From positions 1 to 64,000 of the forward strand of contig NZ_JALXVH010000001.1 of assembly GCF_025149945.1 (NCBI RefSeq): DNA of 64,000 bases, in the 5' to 3' direction. The DNA comes from Kocuria sp. p3-SID1428 (GTDB taxonomy: Bacteria > Actinomycetota > Actinomycetes > Actinomycetales > Micrococcaceae). The translations under genes and the position numbers were made by a program. Below the pieces are notes generated by a model that saw nothing but the letters and a program-made list of their open reading frames with translations, was not told where the DNA came from and made no database searches. Of the stretch, positions 28,621 to 39,439 are shown piece after piece. Each line of letters opens with the position of its first letter. Positions within the stretch are counted from its first letter, which is position 1.

Positions 28621-29610
28621 TCAGCCGTGGATGATCACGCCGAGCGCCCCGGCACCGGCGTGGGCGGCGAGCACAGCGGGCAGGGGCACGCAGCGGGCGC
28701 GGGCGTCGGGACAGTGCTCGGCCACCAGCTGCTCGGCGAACTCCTCGGCGCGCTCCCGGCCGTGGTCGTCGAGCAGGTGGTGCACGGTGACCTCGGGGAC
28801 GTCCCGGGTGGAATCCCGCAGCGCACGACCCGCTCGGCGCAACAGCCTCGTGCGGGCGCGCTGCTCGGTCATGGGCAGCTCGGCGATCGTAAGCTGGCCG
28901 TTGACCAGACGCAGCACCGGGCGCACCTGCAGCATGGAGCCCAGCGCAGCCACGGACGGCGGGATCCTCCCGCCGCGGCGCAGCGCGTCGAGCCCGGGCA
29001 CCCACAGCAGCAGCTGGCTGGCCGCGCTGCCGGCCCGGGCCGCCTCGGCCGTCTCTGCCAGCTCGGCCCCTGTGCCGGCAGCCTCCCACGCCTCCATGAC
29101 GCCGCGGCCCTCGGCCATGGCGATCGTGCGCGAATCGACGATCTCCACCGGGATCCCGACGGCAGCCGAGGCGATCCGGGCCGAGGTGGCGGAGCCGGAG
29201 AGCTGGGCCGAGCAGTGCACCGAGACGATGCCCTCGTAGCCCTGCGCCTCCAGCTGACGGTACTGGCGCAGCAGCTGACCCGGCGACGGCCGAGAGGTCA
29301 CCGCGCTGCGCCCGGCCGCCAGGGCCTCCTCGACCACCGCGAGCCAGTCGTCGCGGTCCTGGTCGAGATCGGTGTCATCGACCGACACGGGCATGGCCGC
29401 GACGGCCAGCCCGGGACGGCCGGAGCGTGCCACGGCGCGCTCGTCCTCGTCGGTCAGCACCGACGACGCGTCCGCCGCGCCCTCCGTGCGTTCGGGGTCC
29501 TGGCCGGCGACGTCTGCACCGGAAGTCCCGCCCGCCGGCGGGAAGACCCACTCCTGCGGCAGGGCTGCGGCGTCGTCGGTGACGACCGCTATCCTGCGCT
29601 GGCCGGACAT
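28621..29610 (-). CDS. DegV family protein (fatty-acid binding)
   Basis: A 329-residue soluble protein with the two-domain DegV fold that binds one acyl chain and in Firmicutes partners fatty-acid kinase. IAVVTDDAAALP (residues 7-18), SVDDTDL, TSRPSPGQLL, IVSVHCSAQLSG and VPGLDALRRGGRI are family blocks. A polar insertion (about 26-60) separates the first strand from the rest. It starts one base after the leuS stop, so it is co-transcribed. No kinase partner is in the window. Confidence 0.9.
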   Translation of the reverse strand: MSGQRRIAVVTDDAAALPQEWVFPPAGGTSGADVAGQDPERTEGAADASSVLTDEDERAVARSGRPGLAVAAMPVSVDDTDLDQDRDDWLAVVEEALAAGRSAVTSRPSPGQLLRQYRQLEAQGYEGIVSVHCSAQLSGSATSARIASAAVGIPVEIVDSRTIAMAEGRGVMEAWEAAGTGAELAETAEAARAGSAASQLLLWVPGLDALRRGGRIPPSVAALGSMLQVRPVLRLVNGQLTIAELPMTEQRARTRLLRRAGRALRDSTRDVPEVTVHHLLDDHGRERAEEFAEQLVAEHCPDARARCVPLPAVLAAHAGAGALGVIIHG

Positions 29611-29611
29611 C

Positions 29612-32125
29612 TCAGACCACGATGTTCACGAGCTTGGGGGCCCGCACGATGACCTTGCGGATCTCGGCGTCGCCGATCGCCCGCTGCACGGCCTCGGAGC
29701 CCAGCGCGAGCTCGCGCAGGTCGTCCTCGGCGATATCCACGGGCACCTCCAGGCGGTCCTTCACCTTGCCCTTGACCTGCACGACGGCGGTGATCGTGTC
29801 GTCCACCAGCAGCGACTCGTCGACGACCGGCCAGCCGGCATCGATCACCGCCGAGTCGTGGCCCATGGCATGCCACATGTCCTCGGCGGTGTAGGGAGCC
29901 ACCAGCGACAGCAGCACAGCCACGGCCTCTGCGCCCTCGCGCACGGCGGGATCGGCGGCACCGGCCCCGGAGTCGATCGCCTTGCGCAGCGCGTTGACCA
30001 GCTCCATGGCCTTGGCGATCACCACGTTGAACTTGCGGTTCTCCAGCGCGGACTCGGCCTCGGCGATCGCGCGGTGGGTCGCCTGGCGCACGGCGACGTC
30101 GCCGGCGGCCGGATCGGCGTCGACGGCGCTGCCCGAGGCGGCGACGTCCTGACCCACGCGCCAGGCGCGGCCCAGGAACTTCTGGGCGCCGCCCGGGGAG
30201 ACATCCGCCCAGTCGACGTCGTCCTCCGGCGGGGAGGCGAAGACCATGGTCAGGCGCACGGCGTCCACGCCGAAGGCGTCGAGCTGCTGGCCCAGGTCCA
30301 CGCCGTTGCCCAGGGACTTGGACATGGCCTTGCCCTGATTGAGCACCTGGCCCTGGTTGAGCAGGCGGGCGAAGGGCTCGTCGTGGTCGATCATGCCAAG
30401 GTCGTACAGGACCTTGGTGTAGAAGCGGGCGTAGAGCAGGTGCAGGATCGCGTGCTCCACGCCGCCCACGTACTGATCCACCTGGCCCCAGCGGCGCACG
30501 GCCTCCGAATCGAACGGGGCCGTCTCGTCCTGCGGGGACACATAGCGGTAGTAGTACCAGGACGAGTCCACGAAGGTGTCCATGGTGTCGGTGTCGCGCA
30601 GGGCGGGCCCGCCGCACGACGGGCAGACCACGTTCACCCAGTCCTCGACCGAGGCCAGCGGCGACTGGCCCTTGGGCGCCAGCTGCTCGCCCTTGAGATC
30701 CTCCGGAAGCCGCACGGGCAGCTGGTCCTCGGGCACCGGGACCTCGCCGCACTGCGGGCAGTGGATGATCGGGATGGGGGCGCCCCAGAAGCGCTGGCGG
30801 GACAGCAGCCAGTCGCGCAGGCGGTAGTTGATGTGCCGAGCACCGGCATCCGCGGCCTCGAGCAGCTCGATGGCCTTGTCGATCGCGGCGTCCTTGCTCA
30901 GCCCGTCGAGGGCTCCCGAGTTCATGAGGACGCCGTCGCCGCTGGTGGCCGCACCGGTCTCGGCGGGGTCCTCCGCCCCGGCGTCCACCACCGCGCGCAC
31001 GGGCAGGCCGAAGGCGCGGGCGAAGTCGAGGTCGCGCTGATCGTGGGCGGGCACGCCCATGACTGCTCCGGTGCCGTAGTCGGCCAGGACGTAGTCGGTG
31101 GCGTAGACCGGCAGGCGCTCGCCGTTGAGGGGGTTCACGGCCCAGCGGCCCAGGAACACACCGGTCTTGGTGCGGTCCGTGGCCTGGCGCTCGATGTCCG
31201 AGACGGCCTTGAGGGACTCGCGGTACTCGTCGAGCTCCTGGGCGTGCTCCTGCGCCACGAGATCCTGCGCCAGCTGCGAGTCGGCTGCCACCACGAAGAA
31301 CGTGGCGCCGAAGATCGTGTCCGGCCGCGTGGAGAACACCGTGAGCTCGCGCTCGGGCTGGGCGTCGTCGGCGTCGCGCTCCACGATGCCGAAGGTGACA
31401 TGGGCGCCCTGCGAGCGCCCGATCCAGTTGCGCTGCATGGACAGCACCCGCTCCGGCCAGGCGCCCTCGAGCTGGTTCATGTCATCGAGCAGGCGGTCGG
31501 CGTAGTCGGTGATCTTGAAGTACCACTGGTTCAGCGACTTCTTGGTCACGGGCGTGTGGCAGCGCTCGCAGGCGCCGTCGACGACCTGCTCGTTGGCCAG
31601 CACCGTCTGGTCCTTAGGGCACCAGTTCACCGGGGAGTTCTTGCGATAGGCCAGCCCGCGCTGCCAGAACTGCAGGAACAGCCACTGCGTCCAGCGGTAG
31701 TACTCGGGATCCGAGGTGTGCAGCTCCCGGGACCAGTCCACGGCGATCGCGTAGCGCTGGAACGACGCCTTCTGGGTCTCGATGTTGCGGTAGGTCCACT
31801 CGGCCGGATGGGCGTTGTTCTTGATCGCCGCGTTCTCCGCGGGCAGCCCGAAGGAGTCCCAGCCGATGGGGTGCAGGACGTCGAAGCCCTTCTGGCGCCA
31901 GTAGCGGGCGACCACATCCCCCATGGCGAAGGCCTCGGCGTGGCCCATGTGCAGGTCGCCGGAGGGGTACGGGAACATGTCCAGCACGTAGCGCCGGGGC
32001 TTGGAGCCGTCGTCGAGGGGGCGGAAGACGTCGTTGCGCTCCCACCAGCCCTGCCAGCGGGCCTCGAGCTCGTGGGCGTCCCAGACCTGCCCGGTCTCTT
32101 CCTGGCCATGCTGCTGCGTGCTCAC
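29612..32125 (-). CDS. leuS: Leucine-tRNA ligase
   Basis: Charges tRNA-Leu; class Ia synthetase of 837 residues. The HIGH motif is HMGH (within [16 protein letters not shown], about 50 on), the KMSKS motif is AMSKS. The CP1 editing domain carries [11 protein letters not shown]. Zinc-type pairs are CPQCG and CPSCG. The GTG at 32125 has AAGGCAGG just upstream; the frame continues 70 codons upstream without conservation. No T-box or leader peptide is seen before it. Confidence 0.96.
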   Translation of the reverse strand: MSTQQHGQEETGQVWDAHELEARWQGWWERNDVFRPLDDGSKPRRYVLDMFPYPSGDLHMGHAEAFAMGDVVARYWRQKGFDVLHPIGWDSFGLPAENAAIKNNAHPAEWTYRNIETQKASFQRYAIAVDWSRELHTSDPEYYRWTQWLFLQFWQRGLAYRKNSPVNWCPKDQTVLANEQVVDGACERCHTPVTKKSLNQWYFKITDYADRLLDDMNQLEGAWPERVLSMQRNWIGRSQGAHVTFGIVERDADDAQPERELTVFSTRPDTIFGATFFVVAADSQLAQDLVAQEHAQELDEYRESLKAVSDIERQATDRTKTGVFLGRWAVNPLNGERLPVYATDYVLADYGTGAVMGVPAHDQRDLDFARAFGLPVRAVVDAGAEDPAETGAATSGDGVLMNSGALDGLSKDAAIDKAIELLEAADAGARHINYRLRDWLLSRQRFWGAPIPIIHCPQCGEVPVPEDQLPVRLPEDLKGEQLAPKGQSPLASVEDWVNVVCPSCGGPALRDTDTMDTFVDSSWYYYRYVSPQDETAPFDSEAVRRWGQVDQYVGGVEHAILHLLYARFYTKVLYDLGMIDHDEPFARLLNQGQVLNQGKAMSKSLGNGVDLGQQLDAFGVDAVRLTMVFASPPEDDVDWADVSPGGAQKFLGRAWRVGQDVAASGSAVDADPAAGDVAVRQATHRAIAEAESALENRKFNVVIAKAMELVNALRKAIDSGAGAADPAVREGAEAVAVLLSLVAPYTAEDMWHAMGHDSAVIDAGWPVVDESLLVDDTITAVVQVKGKVKDRLEVPVDIAEDDLRELALGSEAVQRAIGDAEIRKVIVRAPKLVNIVV

Positions 32126-32312
32126 GTGCCTGCCTTCATCCGCCGGGGCTGTCCCGGCTGTCTCGCGTCCGACTGCTGTGCGGGCCTGCCGGGGCGCTGG
32201 TCCCGGCTGCCGTGCGCCGTCCGTGCCGGGAGCCCAGCAGGGCTGCGACCGTGAAGACGGCGACCCCCACATCCTATCCGCGCCTCGAGCCTGCGGCGTC
32301 CGGGGTCCTCCG

Positions 32313-32318
32313 TAGACT
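32313..32318 (+). promoter_or_regulatory. Candidate -10 for the hydrolase-glycosyltransferase pair
   Basis: TAGACT lies 44 bases upstream of the GTG start at 32362, identical to the -10 seen at 14592. The -35 is not clear. Confidence 0.45.
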
Positions 32319-32361
32319 CGGGCCCGAGCAGACACGGACAGATCCGCCCGGAGAGGAACGC

Positions 32362-33363
32362 GTGCAGCAGAATCCGCAGGCCGAGCAGCGCAGCATGAGA
32401 TTCGACGGGTACAAGACCCGCTACTGGTTCTACGACGTCGACACCCGGCGCAAGCCGCTGCTCGTGATGGTCCACGGCTTCCGCGGCGACCACCACGGCC
32501 TGCAGCTGATCGCCGACCGCCTGCGCGATCGCTACCACGTGGTCGTGCCGGATCTGCCGGGCTTCGGACGCTCGGAGCCGTTCCCCCAGGACCCGCACGA
32601 CGTCGCCCACTACGTCGGCTTCCTGCGCCGGTTCCTCACCGAGCTCACCGACGGCGCGGTGCACCCGCAGGGCCGGCGCGGTGTGCTGCTGCTCGGCCAC
32701 TCCTTCGGTTCGGTGATCGCCTCGCACCTGGCCGCCGAGCACCCGGCCATGGTCGAGCAGCTGCTGCTGCTGAACCCCATCTGCGAGCCGGCGCTCAGCG
32801 CCCAGGACGCAGCCGCCACCAAGGCCGCGGACGCCTACTACACCCTGGCCATGCGCCTGCCGAAGGCCATGGGCGAGCGCCTCCTGCGCAGCCACGCGGT
32901 CAGCGACCTCATGAGCCGGAAGATGACGGTCTCCCAGGACCCGCAGCTGCGCAGCTACGTGGAGAACCAGCACCGCGCGTACTTCGGCTCCTTCGCCGAT
33001 CGTCGCGTGGTGGCCGAGGCCTATCGCGCCTCGATCTCCCGCACGGTGGCCGAGGTCGCTCCGCTGCTGTCCATGCCCGTGCTGCTCGTGGCCGGGGCAC
33101 AGGATCCGCTCGGCTCCGTCGAGGCCCAGCAGCGCATGGCCACCTGGATCCGCCGGCGCCGCCTGGTGATCCTCGACGACGTCGGCCATCTCATCCACTA
33201 CGAGAAGCCGATCGAGACCGCCGAGCTGATCCACGAGTTCGTGCAGGGCCCGGATCCCGAGCCCATCGATGTCCACGACGAGCTGCCGCCCATCGATCAG
33301 GCTCGGCCGAACACCTCGCAGTTCACGCAGCTGCTGCCGATCGTGCGCAGGGGGCGGCGATGA
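32362..33363 (+). CDS. Alpha/beta-fold hydrolase
   Basis: A 333-residue soluble hydrolase. [12 protein letters not shown] (about 43-54) is the oxyanion region, [11 protein letters not shown] the next loop, [10 protein letters not shown] the nucleophile elbow (Ser near 115), GAQDPLG the acid strand and [10 protein letters not shown] the catalytic histidine, so the triad is complete. The GTG start follows AGAGGA at four to five bases; an ATG at 32395 is an alternative. Its last four bases overlap the glycosyltransferase start (ATGA), implying a shared pathway. Substrate unknown; an acyl ester on a glycolipid or glycan is one guess. Confidence 0.88.
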   Translation: MQQNPQAEQRSMRFDGYKTRYWFYDVDTRRKPLLVMVHGFRGDHHGLQLIADRLRDRYHVVVPDLPGFGRSEPFPQDPHDVAHYVGFLRRFLTELTDGAVHPQGRRGVLLLGHSFGSVIASHLAAEHPAMVEQLLLLNPICEPALSAQDAAATKAADAYYTLAMRLPKAMGERLLRSHAVSDLMSRKMTVSQDPQLRSYVENQHRAYFGSFADRRVVAEAYRASISRTVAEVAPLLSMPVLLVAGAQDPLGSVEAQQRMATWIRRRRLVILDDVGHLIHYEKPIETAELIHEFVQGPDPEPIDVHDELPPIDQARPNTSQFTQLLPIVRRGRR

Positions 33364-34481
33364 CCGGCCCCTTGCACCTGGTGCTGGATGCCCGGTACGT
33401 GCGGGTGGGACCGCACGACGGCATCTCGCGCTACAGCGCAGGACTGGCCCACGGGCTGGCGCAGCTGGCGGCGCAAGATCCGTCGCTGCGGGTCGAGCTG
33501 ATGATCTCGGATCCGGCTCAGCTGCAGCACCTCCCGCGCCTCGAGTGGTTCATGGGGCCGGATCCGGTCTCGGCCGGGGAGGTCCTCACGGGGCAGCTGC
33601 TCAACCGCCGGGGTCCGGATGTGGTCTTCTCCCCCATGCAGACCATGGGGGCGCTGCGGCGGCGCTTCGGGCTGATCCTCACGCTGCACGACCTGATCTA
33701 CTACGACCACCCCGCGCCCCCGCCGGAGCTGCCGCTGCCCGTGCGTCTGGGCTGGCGCGCCTTCCACCGCGCCTCATGGCCGCAGCGCCTGGCCCTGAAC
33801 CGCGCCGACGCCGTGGCAACCGTCTCCCAGACCTCCGCAGGGCTGATCCAGGGCAGGCGCCTGAGCGACCGGCCCGTGCGCGTGATCCCGAATGCCGCGG
33901 CTCAGGACTCGATCGTCAGCCGGCAGACGGCGCTGGACCGGCTCGCCGAGCGCGACGGTTCGATGCTCTACCTCGGCTCGTTCATGCCGTACAAGGACGT
34001 GGAGACCCTTGCACGCATGGCGGCTCGGCTTCCGCACCGGCGGCTGCACCTGCTCTCGCGGGTCACCCCCGCCCAGCAGGAGCGCCTGGTGCGGGCCGCC
34101 GGACCGGAGGCCCGGCTCGTCTTCCACAACGGGGTCTCCGAGCAGGAGCACGCGCGTCTGCTGGCAAGAGCGGGAGTGCTCCTGCACGCCTCGCGGGCCG
34201 AGGGCTACGGACTGCCGCTCATGGAGGCCTTCTGCGCCGGTACCCCCGTGGTGTGCACCGACATCCCGATCTTCCACGAGGTCTGCGGCGAGGCCGCCGC
34301 CTACTGCCCTCCCGGCGACGACGCAGCCTTCGCCCGCGCCGTCACCGAGCTCGAGGACCCGCAGATCGCACGCACGCGCGTGCTGGCCGGGCTCGAGCGC
34401 GCGTCGTCGTGGACCTGGCGGGACTCGGCGCAGTCACTGGTGGGGCTGGCCCGGGAGATCGACAGCAGCCGGCGCCGCTGA
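33360..34481 (+). CDS. Glycosyltransferase family 4 (GT-B)
   Basis: A 373-residue cytoplasmic glycosyltransferase. The N-terminal Rossmann half starts LVLDARYVRVGPHDGISRYS; TLHDLIYYDHP is in the acceptor half; MLYLGSFMPYKDVETL begins the donor half; SRAEGYGLPLMEAFCAGTPV contains the E-x7-E nucleotide-sugar motif. Retaining transfer from a nucleotide sugar, probably to a lipid or polysaccharide acceptor, is inferred. Overlaps the upstream hydrolase by four bases. No transporter or other glycan genes adjoin, so the product is unknown. Confidence 0.9.
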   Translation: MTGPLHLVLDARYVRVGPHDGISRYSAGLAHGLAQLAAQDPSLRVELMISDPAQLQHLPRLEWFMGPDPVSAGEVLTGQLLNRRGPDVVFSPMQTMGALRRRFGLILTLHDLIYYDHPAPPPELPLPVRLGWRAFHRASWPQRLALNRADAVATVSQTSAGLIQGRRLSDRPVRVIPNAAAQDSIVSRQTALDRLAERDGSMLYLGSFMPYKDVETLARMAARLPHRRLHLLSRVTPAQQERLVRAAGPEARLVFHNGVSEQEHARLLARAGVLLHASRAEGYGLPLMEAFCAGTPVVCTDIPIFHEVCGEAAAYCPPGDDAAFARAVTELEDPQIARTRVLAGLERASSWTWRDSAQSLVGLAREIDSSRRR

Positions 34482-34514
34482 GGCCGCAGCAGCCACGACG
34501 ACGGCGACGGCAGG

Positions 34515-34548
34515 GCTGCTGAGACAGCAGCGACCGCTGCGACGGTCG
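34515..34548. terminator. Two short hairpins between convergent genes
   Basis: GCTGCTG-AGA-CAGCAGC (34515-34531), then CGACC...GGTCG (34531-34548). They lie between the glycosyltransferase and priA and probably act as a weak bidirectional terminator. Confidence 0.4.
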
Positions 34549-34555
34549 ATCCGGC

Positions 34556-36814
34556 TCAGAGCAGATCGGCCACATCGCAGCGGACGTTGACCGGGGCGTG
34601 CTTGCGCTGGGCAGAGGCCTCGGCGCGGGCCGCCCGCAGCCTGCGCGTGACCTCGGCGGCCTGCGAGTAGGTGAAGAACAGCAGGAGCCGGTGCGCGTCG
34701 TCGTCGGCGCCGTGAAGCCCGCCCAGAGCATCACCGGGGGCCGATCCGGCCTCGGGGTCTGCTGCCTCCTCGTCCCAGCGCTGATGCACTGGTGCCGGGC
34801 CCACGGTGCGCACCTCCGGGGGCAGTCCGAGCATCTGCGTGAAGGCCTCGAGCGCGGTCAGCGGTCCGGTCAGGGCCGCGCAGCGCACGGCCGGCGGCAG
34901 CTGCAGGCTGCGGCGCTCGGCCAGCTCGCGGGCAGCATGGCCGCGCACGTCCCAGCGCACCAGGGAGGCCACGACCCGCTCGTGCTCCGAGGTCACGACC
35001 ACGGTCCCTCCGTCGCTGCCGCGACGCACGAGCGAGGCGGCGTGCACCCATCTGCGCAGCACCTCCTCCTCGACCCGCAGCCCGGGCAGGGAGAGCATGC
35101 GATCCCCGTCCAGCAGCAGGGCCGCCGCATAGCCGCCCTCGACCTGCGGCTCCGCACCCGGTGTGGCCACCACGAGCGCAGGTGCGGCGGGGAGCTCCCG
35201 GCGGACCTGATCGCCCGAGGACCAGACGACGGGCACCTGCGGGAAGGCGCGGCCCAGCTCCTCGGCGGTGCGCTGGGACCCCACGGAGGCGAAGCGCCAC
35301 CGCGTCCCCCCGCAGACAGCGCAGGACCATGTGGCGGCCTGACGGGCGCACCACCCGCACTGCGGCAGCCGTCCCTGTGCGGAGACGGACAGGGGGCCGT
35401 CGCAGACGGTGCAGCGCGCGGCCGCCCGGCATCGCTGGCAGGTCAGGGCCGGGGCGTAGCCGGTGCGGGCCACCTGGACCAGGACGGGTCCCTCGGCCAG
35501 GGCTCGGCGGGCCACGCGGAAGGCGGTCTCCGGCAGGCGGGCGCGCCCTGCCAGGGCGTCATGGGCCTCGTGCCAGGAGTCCGAGGTCGCCTCGATGCGC
35601 GGCATGTTCGCCCGCAGCACCGGACGCTGCGCTGCGATAGAGCTCGCCCAGCCGGTCTCCACGAGCCGCTCGGCCTCCGGCGTGACGGCCTCGCCCATGA
35701 CGAGCAGGCTGAGGTCCTCGTGCTGAGCGCGCAGCAGCGCCACCTCCCGGGCGTGGTGGTACGGGGCTCGGGGCTCCACGAGGCTGTGATCGCCGTCGTC
35801 GAGGACCAGGATCAGACCGAGATCCTGCACCGGAGCCCAGACCGCAGGACGCGTGCCGATCACGATCCGGGCCCGGCCCTCGAGCGCCTCCACGAAGGCC
35901 CGATAGCGCGGGGTCGGCTTGTCCTCGCTGTGCAGCCGCGCCACGAGCTGCGCCTCCACGACGGCCTCCACCGCGCGCTGGGTGCGCTCCAGGGTCTTGT
36001 GATCCGGCACCACCACGATGCTTCCGCGCCCGGCCGCCAGCGCCGCGGCGACCGCCTGGGCGCTCAGATCGTAGACATCGTGCTGCGGATGCGAGGGCAG
36101 CGCCTGCACCACCGCTCGCACCTGCTGCCCGCCGTGCAGGGACTCGATCGCCTCGGCACCGCCGTCGTACTCGGACCAGGCGCCCGACGGAGTCGACGCC
36201 GCCGAGGACTCCGCGGCCTGAGGCTCGGCTGCCGGCTCGGCTGCGCCGGCGTCGTCCTGGACCTGTCCCGTCTGCGCCTGGGCGCGCGCGGCCAGAGCGG
36301 TCTTCTCCACTGAGGCCACCCGAGGGGGCACGGCACAGCGCAGGACATCTGCCACGGTCCCTGCGCAGCGCTGTGCTGTGAGCTCGGCGACGGCGAGCAC
36401 CTGCGGGACGAGCACCGGCAGGGCGGACTGCAGCGACAGGATGGGCTGCAGCCGATCGAAGGCGACCTCCGAGGACGACGTCCGCTCGATGATCCACCCG
36501 CGCATCTGCTGCCCGCCGAAGCGCACGCGGATGCGGGTGCCCGCCTGGGCGCCCTCGGAGAGATCCTGGGGCACGCCGTAGTCGAACAGCCGGTCCAGGT
36601 GCGGCAGGTGGGATTCCAGCCGCACGCGGGCCACAGGCTCGGACTCGGCCAGATACGCCGGTTCGAGTGGTCCCGTGCGGCGCTGCGAGCCGCGGCTTCC
36701 CCCTGCCCCGCGCCCGGCAGTCTGCCCGGGGCGAGGCAGTTCGGCCATCAGCGCGAGCTGCTCCGGCGGCTGCACCTGCTCGGAGACTCGCTCGGGAGTG
36801 GGCTCAGCCGGCAC
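34556..36814 (-). CDS. priA: Primosomal protein N' (PriA), helicase motifs lost
   Basis: Replication-restart protein of 752 residues. The N-terminal 3'-end-binding domain is present (VARVRLESHLPHLDRLFDYG). Zinc-binding cysteine pairs CQRC, CTVC, CGWC and CAVC sit at about 453-500. The Walker A loop is missing: the aligned position reads ALPSHPQHDVYDL, and the Walker B DEEH is DDGD. Loss of helicase motifs is known for actinobacterial PriA, so this is a family trait rather than a broken gene. An Ala/Glu-rich insertion (about 178-215) is extra. The GTG at 36814 lies three bases after the metK stop. Confidence 0.9.
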   Translation of the reverse strand: MPAEPTPERVSEQVQPPEQLALMAELPRPGQTAGRGAGGSRGSQRRTGPLEPAYLAESEPVARVRLESHLPHLDRLFDYGVPQDLSEGAQAGTRIRVRFGGQQMRGWIIERTSSSEVAFDRLQPILSLQSALPVLVPQVLAVAELTAQRCAGTVADVLRCAVPPRVASVEKTALAARAQAQTGQVQDDAGAAEPAAEPQAAESSAASTPSGAWSEYDGGAEAIESLHGGQQVRAVVQALPSHPQHDVYDLSAQAVAAALAAGRGSIVVVPDHKTLERTQRAVEAVVEAQLVARLHSEDKPTPRYRAFVEALEGRARIVIGTRPAVWAPVQDLGLILVLDDGDHSLVEPRAPYHHAREVALLRAQHEDLSLLVMGEAVTPEAERLVETGWASSIAAQRPVLRANMPRIEATSDSWHEAHDALAGRARLPETAFRVARRALAEGPVLVQVARTGYAPALTCQRCRAAARCTVCDGPLSVSAQGRLPQCGWCARQAATWSCAVCGGTRWRFASVGSQRTAEELGRAFPQVPVVWSSGDQVRRELPAAPALVVATPGAEPQVEGGYAAALLLDGDRMLSLPGLRVEEEVLRRWVHAASLVRRGSDGGTVVVTSEHERVVASLVRWDVRGHAARELAERRSLQLPPAVRCAALTGPLTALEAFTQMLGLPPEVRTVGPAPVHQRWDEEAADPEAGSAPGDALGGLHGADDDAHRLLLFFTYSQAAEVTRRLRAARAEASAQRKHAPVNVRCDVADLL

Positions 36815-36817
36815 GGC

Positions 36818-38059
36818 TCAGGCCTCGACCGCCGATCGCAGCGCGTCCGCCCGGTCGGTCTTCTCCCAGGTGAAATCCGGATCCTGACGGCCGAAATGAC
36901 CCCCGGCCGAGGTTTTGGCGTAGATGGGACGCTGCAGCTGCAGGTCCTCGATGATCGCCAGCGGCCGCAGGTCGAAGACCTCTTCCACTGCCGACTCGAT
37001 GCGCGCCGGATCCACGGTCTCGGTGCCGAAGGTGTCGACGTAGACCCCCACCGGACGCGCCTTGCCGATCGCGTAGGCCACCTGGACCTCGGCCCGCTCC
37101 GCCAGCCCCGCGGCCACGACGTTCTTGGCCACCCACCGCATGGCGTAGGCCGCCGAGCGGTCCACCTTGGACGGATCCTTGCCGGAGAAGGCGCCGCCGC
37201 CATGACGTGCCATGCCGCCGTAGGTGTCCACGATGATCTTGCGCCCGGTCAGCCCGGCGTCTCCCACGGGGCCGCCGGTGATGAAGTCGCCGGCGGGGTT
37301 CACGATGACCTTGAGCCCCGACAGATCCAGCCCGGTCTCCTCCATGACGGGATCGATCACGGAGGCGCGGATATCGTGGCGCAGCTGCTCGAGCTCGTAG
37401 TCCTCGGCGTGCTGCGCGGAGACCACCACGGTATCCACGGCCACCGGGGTGATGCCGTCGTAGCGCAGGGTGACCTGGGTCTTGCCATCGGGACGCAGCT
37501 GGGGCAGCACCGCGGTCTTGCGCACCCGGGTGAGCTGCTCGGAGAGCCGGTGCGCGTAGTGGATCGGCGCAGGCATCAGGACGTCGGTCTCATTCGACGC
37601 ATAGCCGAACATGATGCCCTGGTCCCCGGCTCCCTGGGCGTCGCGCGGATCGACGGCGGTGCCCTCCCGGGATTCCAGGGAGTTGAACACGCCCTCGTAG
37701 ATCTCCGGGGACTGCTCCCCCACCGAGATGGACACCCCGCAGTACTTGCCGTCGAAGCCTTGGACGGAGGAGTTGTAGCCGATGTCCAGGATGGAGCGGC
37801 GCACGATCGAGGGGATCTCCACATAGGCCTGCGACTTGACCTCGCCCGCCACATGGACGAGTCCCGTGGTGGCCATGGTCTCCACGGCCACCGAGGAGTT
37901 CGGGTCGGTGGCGATCAGGGCGTCGAGGATCGAGTCCGAGATGCGGTCGCAGATCTTGTCCGGGTGGCCCTCGGTCACGGATTCCGAGGTGAACAAGCTC
38001 ATGCGGCCTGGCGTCTGGGCCCTGCGGGCGCTGCTGGGGGTGGAAGGCGTCGAAGTCAC
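36818..38059 (-). CDS. metK: S-adenosylmethionine synthetase
   Basis: Makes SAM from methionine and ATP. 413 residues from the GTG at 38059, or 394 from the ATG at 38002 ([17 protein letters not shown], the usual N-terminus). I prefer the GTG: TACCCT stands seven bases before it, the pattern of a leaderless start, while the ATG lacks a ribosome site. [25 protein letters not shown] and [16 protein letters not shown] are the catalytic blocks. The upstream gap is only 58 bases, leaving no room for a SAM riboswitch. Followed closely by priA. Confidence 0.95.
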   Translation of the reverse strand: MTSTPSTPSSARRAQTPGRMSLFTSESVTEGHPDKICDRISDSILDALIATDPNSSVAVETMATTGLVHVAGEVKSQAYVEIPSIVRRSILDIGYNSSVQGFDGKYCGVSISVGEQSPEIYEGVFNSLESREGTAVDPRDAQGAGDQGIMFGYASNETDVLMPAPIHYAHRLSEQLTRVRKTAVLPQLRPDGKTQVTLRYDGITPVAVDTVVVSAQHAEDYELEQLRHDIRASVIDPVMEETGLDLSGLKVIVNPAGDFITGGPVGDAGLTGRKIIVDTYGGMARHGGGAFSGKDPSKVDRSAAYAMRWVAKNVVAAGLAERAEVQVAYAIGKARPVGVYVDTFGTETVDPARIESAVEEVFDLRPLAIIEDLQLQRPIYAKTSAGGHFGRQDPDFTWEKTDRADALRSAVEA

Positions 38060-38066
38060 GCCTGAC

Positions 38067-38072
38067 AGGGTA
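38067..38072 (-). promoter_or_regulatory. metK promoter -10, leaderless arrangement
   Basis: TACCCT on the minus strand, then seven bases, then the GTG at 38059. A weak CTGGGA stands 17 bases upstream as a possible -35. Confidence 0.5.
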
Positions 38073-38117
38073 CCGCCAGCCCCCGATGTCCCAGCACCTC
38101 CCGGCGCATGCGGAGAC

Positions 38118-39371
38118 TCATTCGGCGCGCCCCAGGCGCTGGGCTATGCGCCGGCACAGGGCCGCAGCGACCTCCGTCTTGGTGCCCTCGACGGTCTGCT
38201 CGCTCGCGGCACGGCCTCGCACGGGAGCCTCGAGGATCGTCACGCGGGTCGTGTCCTGGCCGAAGACCATGTCCGTGCCCACCTGGTTGAGGCACAGCAG
38301 GTCGCAGCCCTTCCGCGCCAGCTTGGCGCGGCCGAGTTCGAGCGGGTCGGAGTGTGCGTTGCCGGTCTCGGCGGCGAAGCCCACGATCAGCTGCTCCCGC
38401 CCGGAATCCTCCCTCGCCCGGACCAGTCCGCGCAGGATGTCCGGGTTGCGCCTGAGCACGATCGTGGGGGCCTCGTCCTCATCGGCCGTCTTCTTGATCT
38501 TGGACTCGGCCACCTCGGCCGGGCGGAAGTCGGCGACCGCAGCGGTCATCACCACGACCTCCGCCTCCTGGGACAGCCGCTGCATGACCTCCTGCAGCTG
38601 CTCGGCGGTGCCGATGCGGTGCACGCTGATCCCCTCGGAGGCCTCCGGCACAGCGACCTCCACATGTCCGGCCACGAGCTCCACCTGCGCCCCGGCGGCG
38701 TGCAGGGCGCGGGCCACGGCCAGGCCCTGCTTGCCGGAGGAGCGATTGCCCAGGAACCGCACGGGATCCAGCGGCTCCTGCGTGCCGCCCGTCGAGACGA
38801 CCGCCCGGAGCCCGGCCAGCGACTGCCCGGGGGCCTCCCCCGCGGGACCGGCCACCAGTGCCAGGGCGGCATCGCAGATGACCTCCGGATCCGGCAGCCG
38901 GCCCGGTCCGGAGTCCTGCCCGGTCAGCCGTCCGGAGGCGGGCTCGAGCACATGGCGGCCCTGGCGGCGCAGTGCGGCGACGTTCTCGCGCACCGCAGGG
39001 TTCTGCCACATCTGGGTGTGCATGGCCGGTGCCAGCAGCACGGGGGCCTCGGTGGCCAGCAGCGTGGTGCTCAGGAGGTCATCGGCCAGCCCGTGGGCCG
39101 TGCGTGCCAGCAGATCGGCGGTCGCCGGCGCCACGATGACCAGATCGGCCTCCTGGCCCTGGCGGACATGGTTGACGGAGTCCACGCGGTCGAAGACGTC
39201 TGTGCTCACGGGCTCCCCGGACAGCGCCTCCCAGGTGGGCGCGCCCACGAACTCGAGGGCCGCGCGCGTGGGCATGGGCACCACGTGGTGCCCGGCCTCG
39301 GTGAGCAGGCGCAGCAGCAGCGCTGACTTGTACGCGGCGATCCCGCCGCCGATGCCCAGAACGATGCGCAT
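38118..39371 (-). CDS. coaBC: Bifunctional CoaBC (phosphopantothenoylcysteine synthetase/decarboxylase)
   Basis: Two coenzyme A steps: CoaB joins cysteine to phosphopantothenate, CoaC decarboxylates the product. 417 residues. CoaC starts [16 protein letters not shown] has the catalytic histidine. The substrate motif reads PAMHTQMW where E. coli has PAMNxxMW; histidine here is, as far as I recall, usual in Actinobacteria. CoaB has [21 protein letters not shown] (shown in part) and AAVADFRP. The ATG at 39371 follows AGGGAGAGAG. Downstream of rpoZ, across a terminator. Confidence 0.95.
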   Translation of the reverse strand: MRIVLGIGGGIAAYKSALLLRLLTEAGHHVVPMPTRAALEFVGAPTWEALSGEPVSTDVFDRVDSVNHVRQGQEADLVIVAPATADLLARTAHGLADDLLSTTLLATEAPVLLAPAMHTQMWQNPAVRENVAALRRQGRHVLEPASGRLTGQDSGPGRLPDPEVICDAALALVAGPAGEAPGQSLAGLRAVVSTGGTQEPLDPVRFLGNRSSGKQGLAVARALHAAGAQVELVAGHVEVAVPEASEGISVHRIGTAEQLQEVMQRLSQEAEVVVMTAAVADFRPAEVAESKIKKTADEDEAPTIVLRRNPDILRGLVRAREDSGREQLIVGFAAETGNAHSDPLELGRAKLARKGCDLLCLNQVGTDMVFGQDTTRVTILEAPVRGRAASEQTVEGTKTEVAAALCRRIAQRLGRAE

Positions 39372-39439
39372 GATCCGGCTCTCTCCCTTGCTCGTGCGGT
39401 GCAGCCGCAGTGCCGCAGGCACCGGGCGAGTATGCGACG

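Noticed and set aside
36655..36680. tRNA T-arm-like sequence GGTTCGAG
   Set aside because: It lies inside priA and has no matching acceptor, D or anticodon arms.
38060..38117. SAM riboswitch upstream of metK
   Set aside because: Only 58 bases separate coaBC and metK, too short for a known SAM riboswitch.
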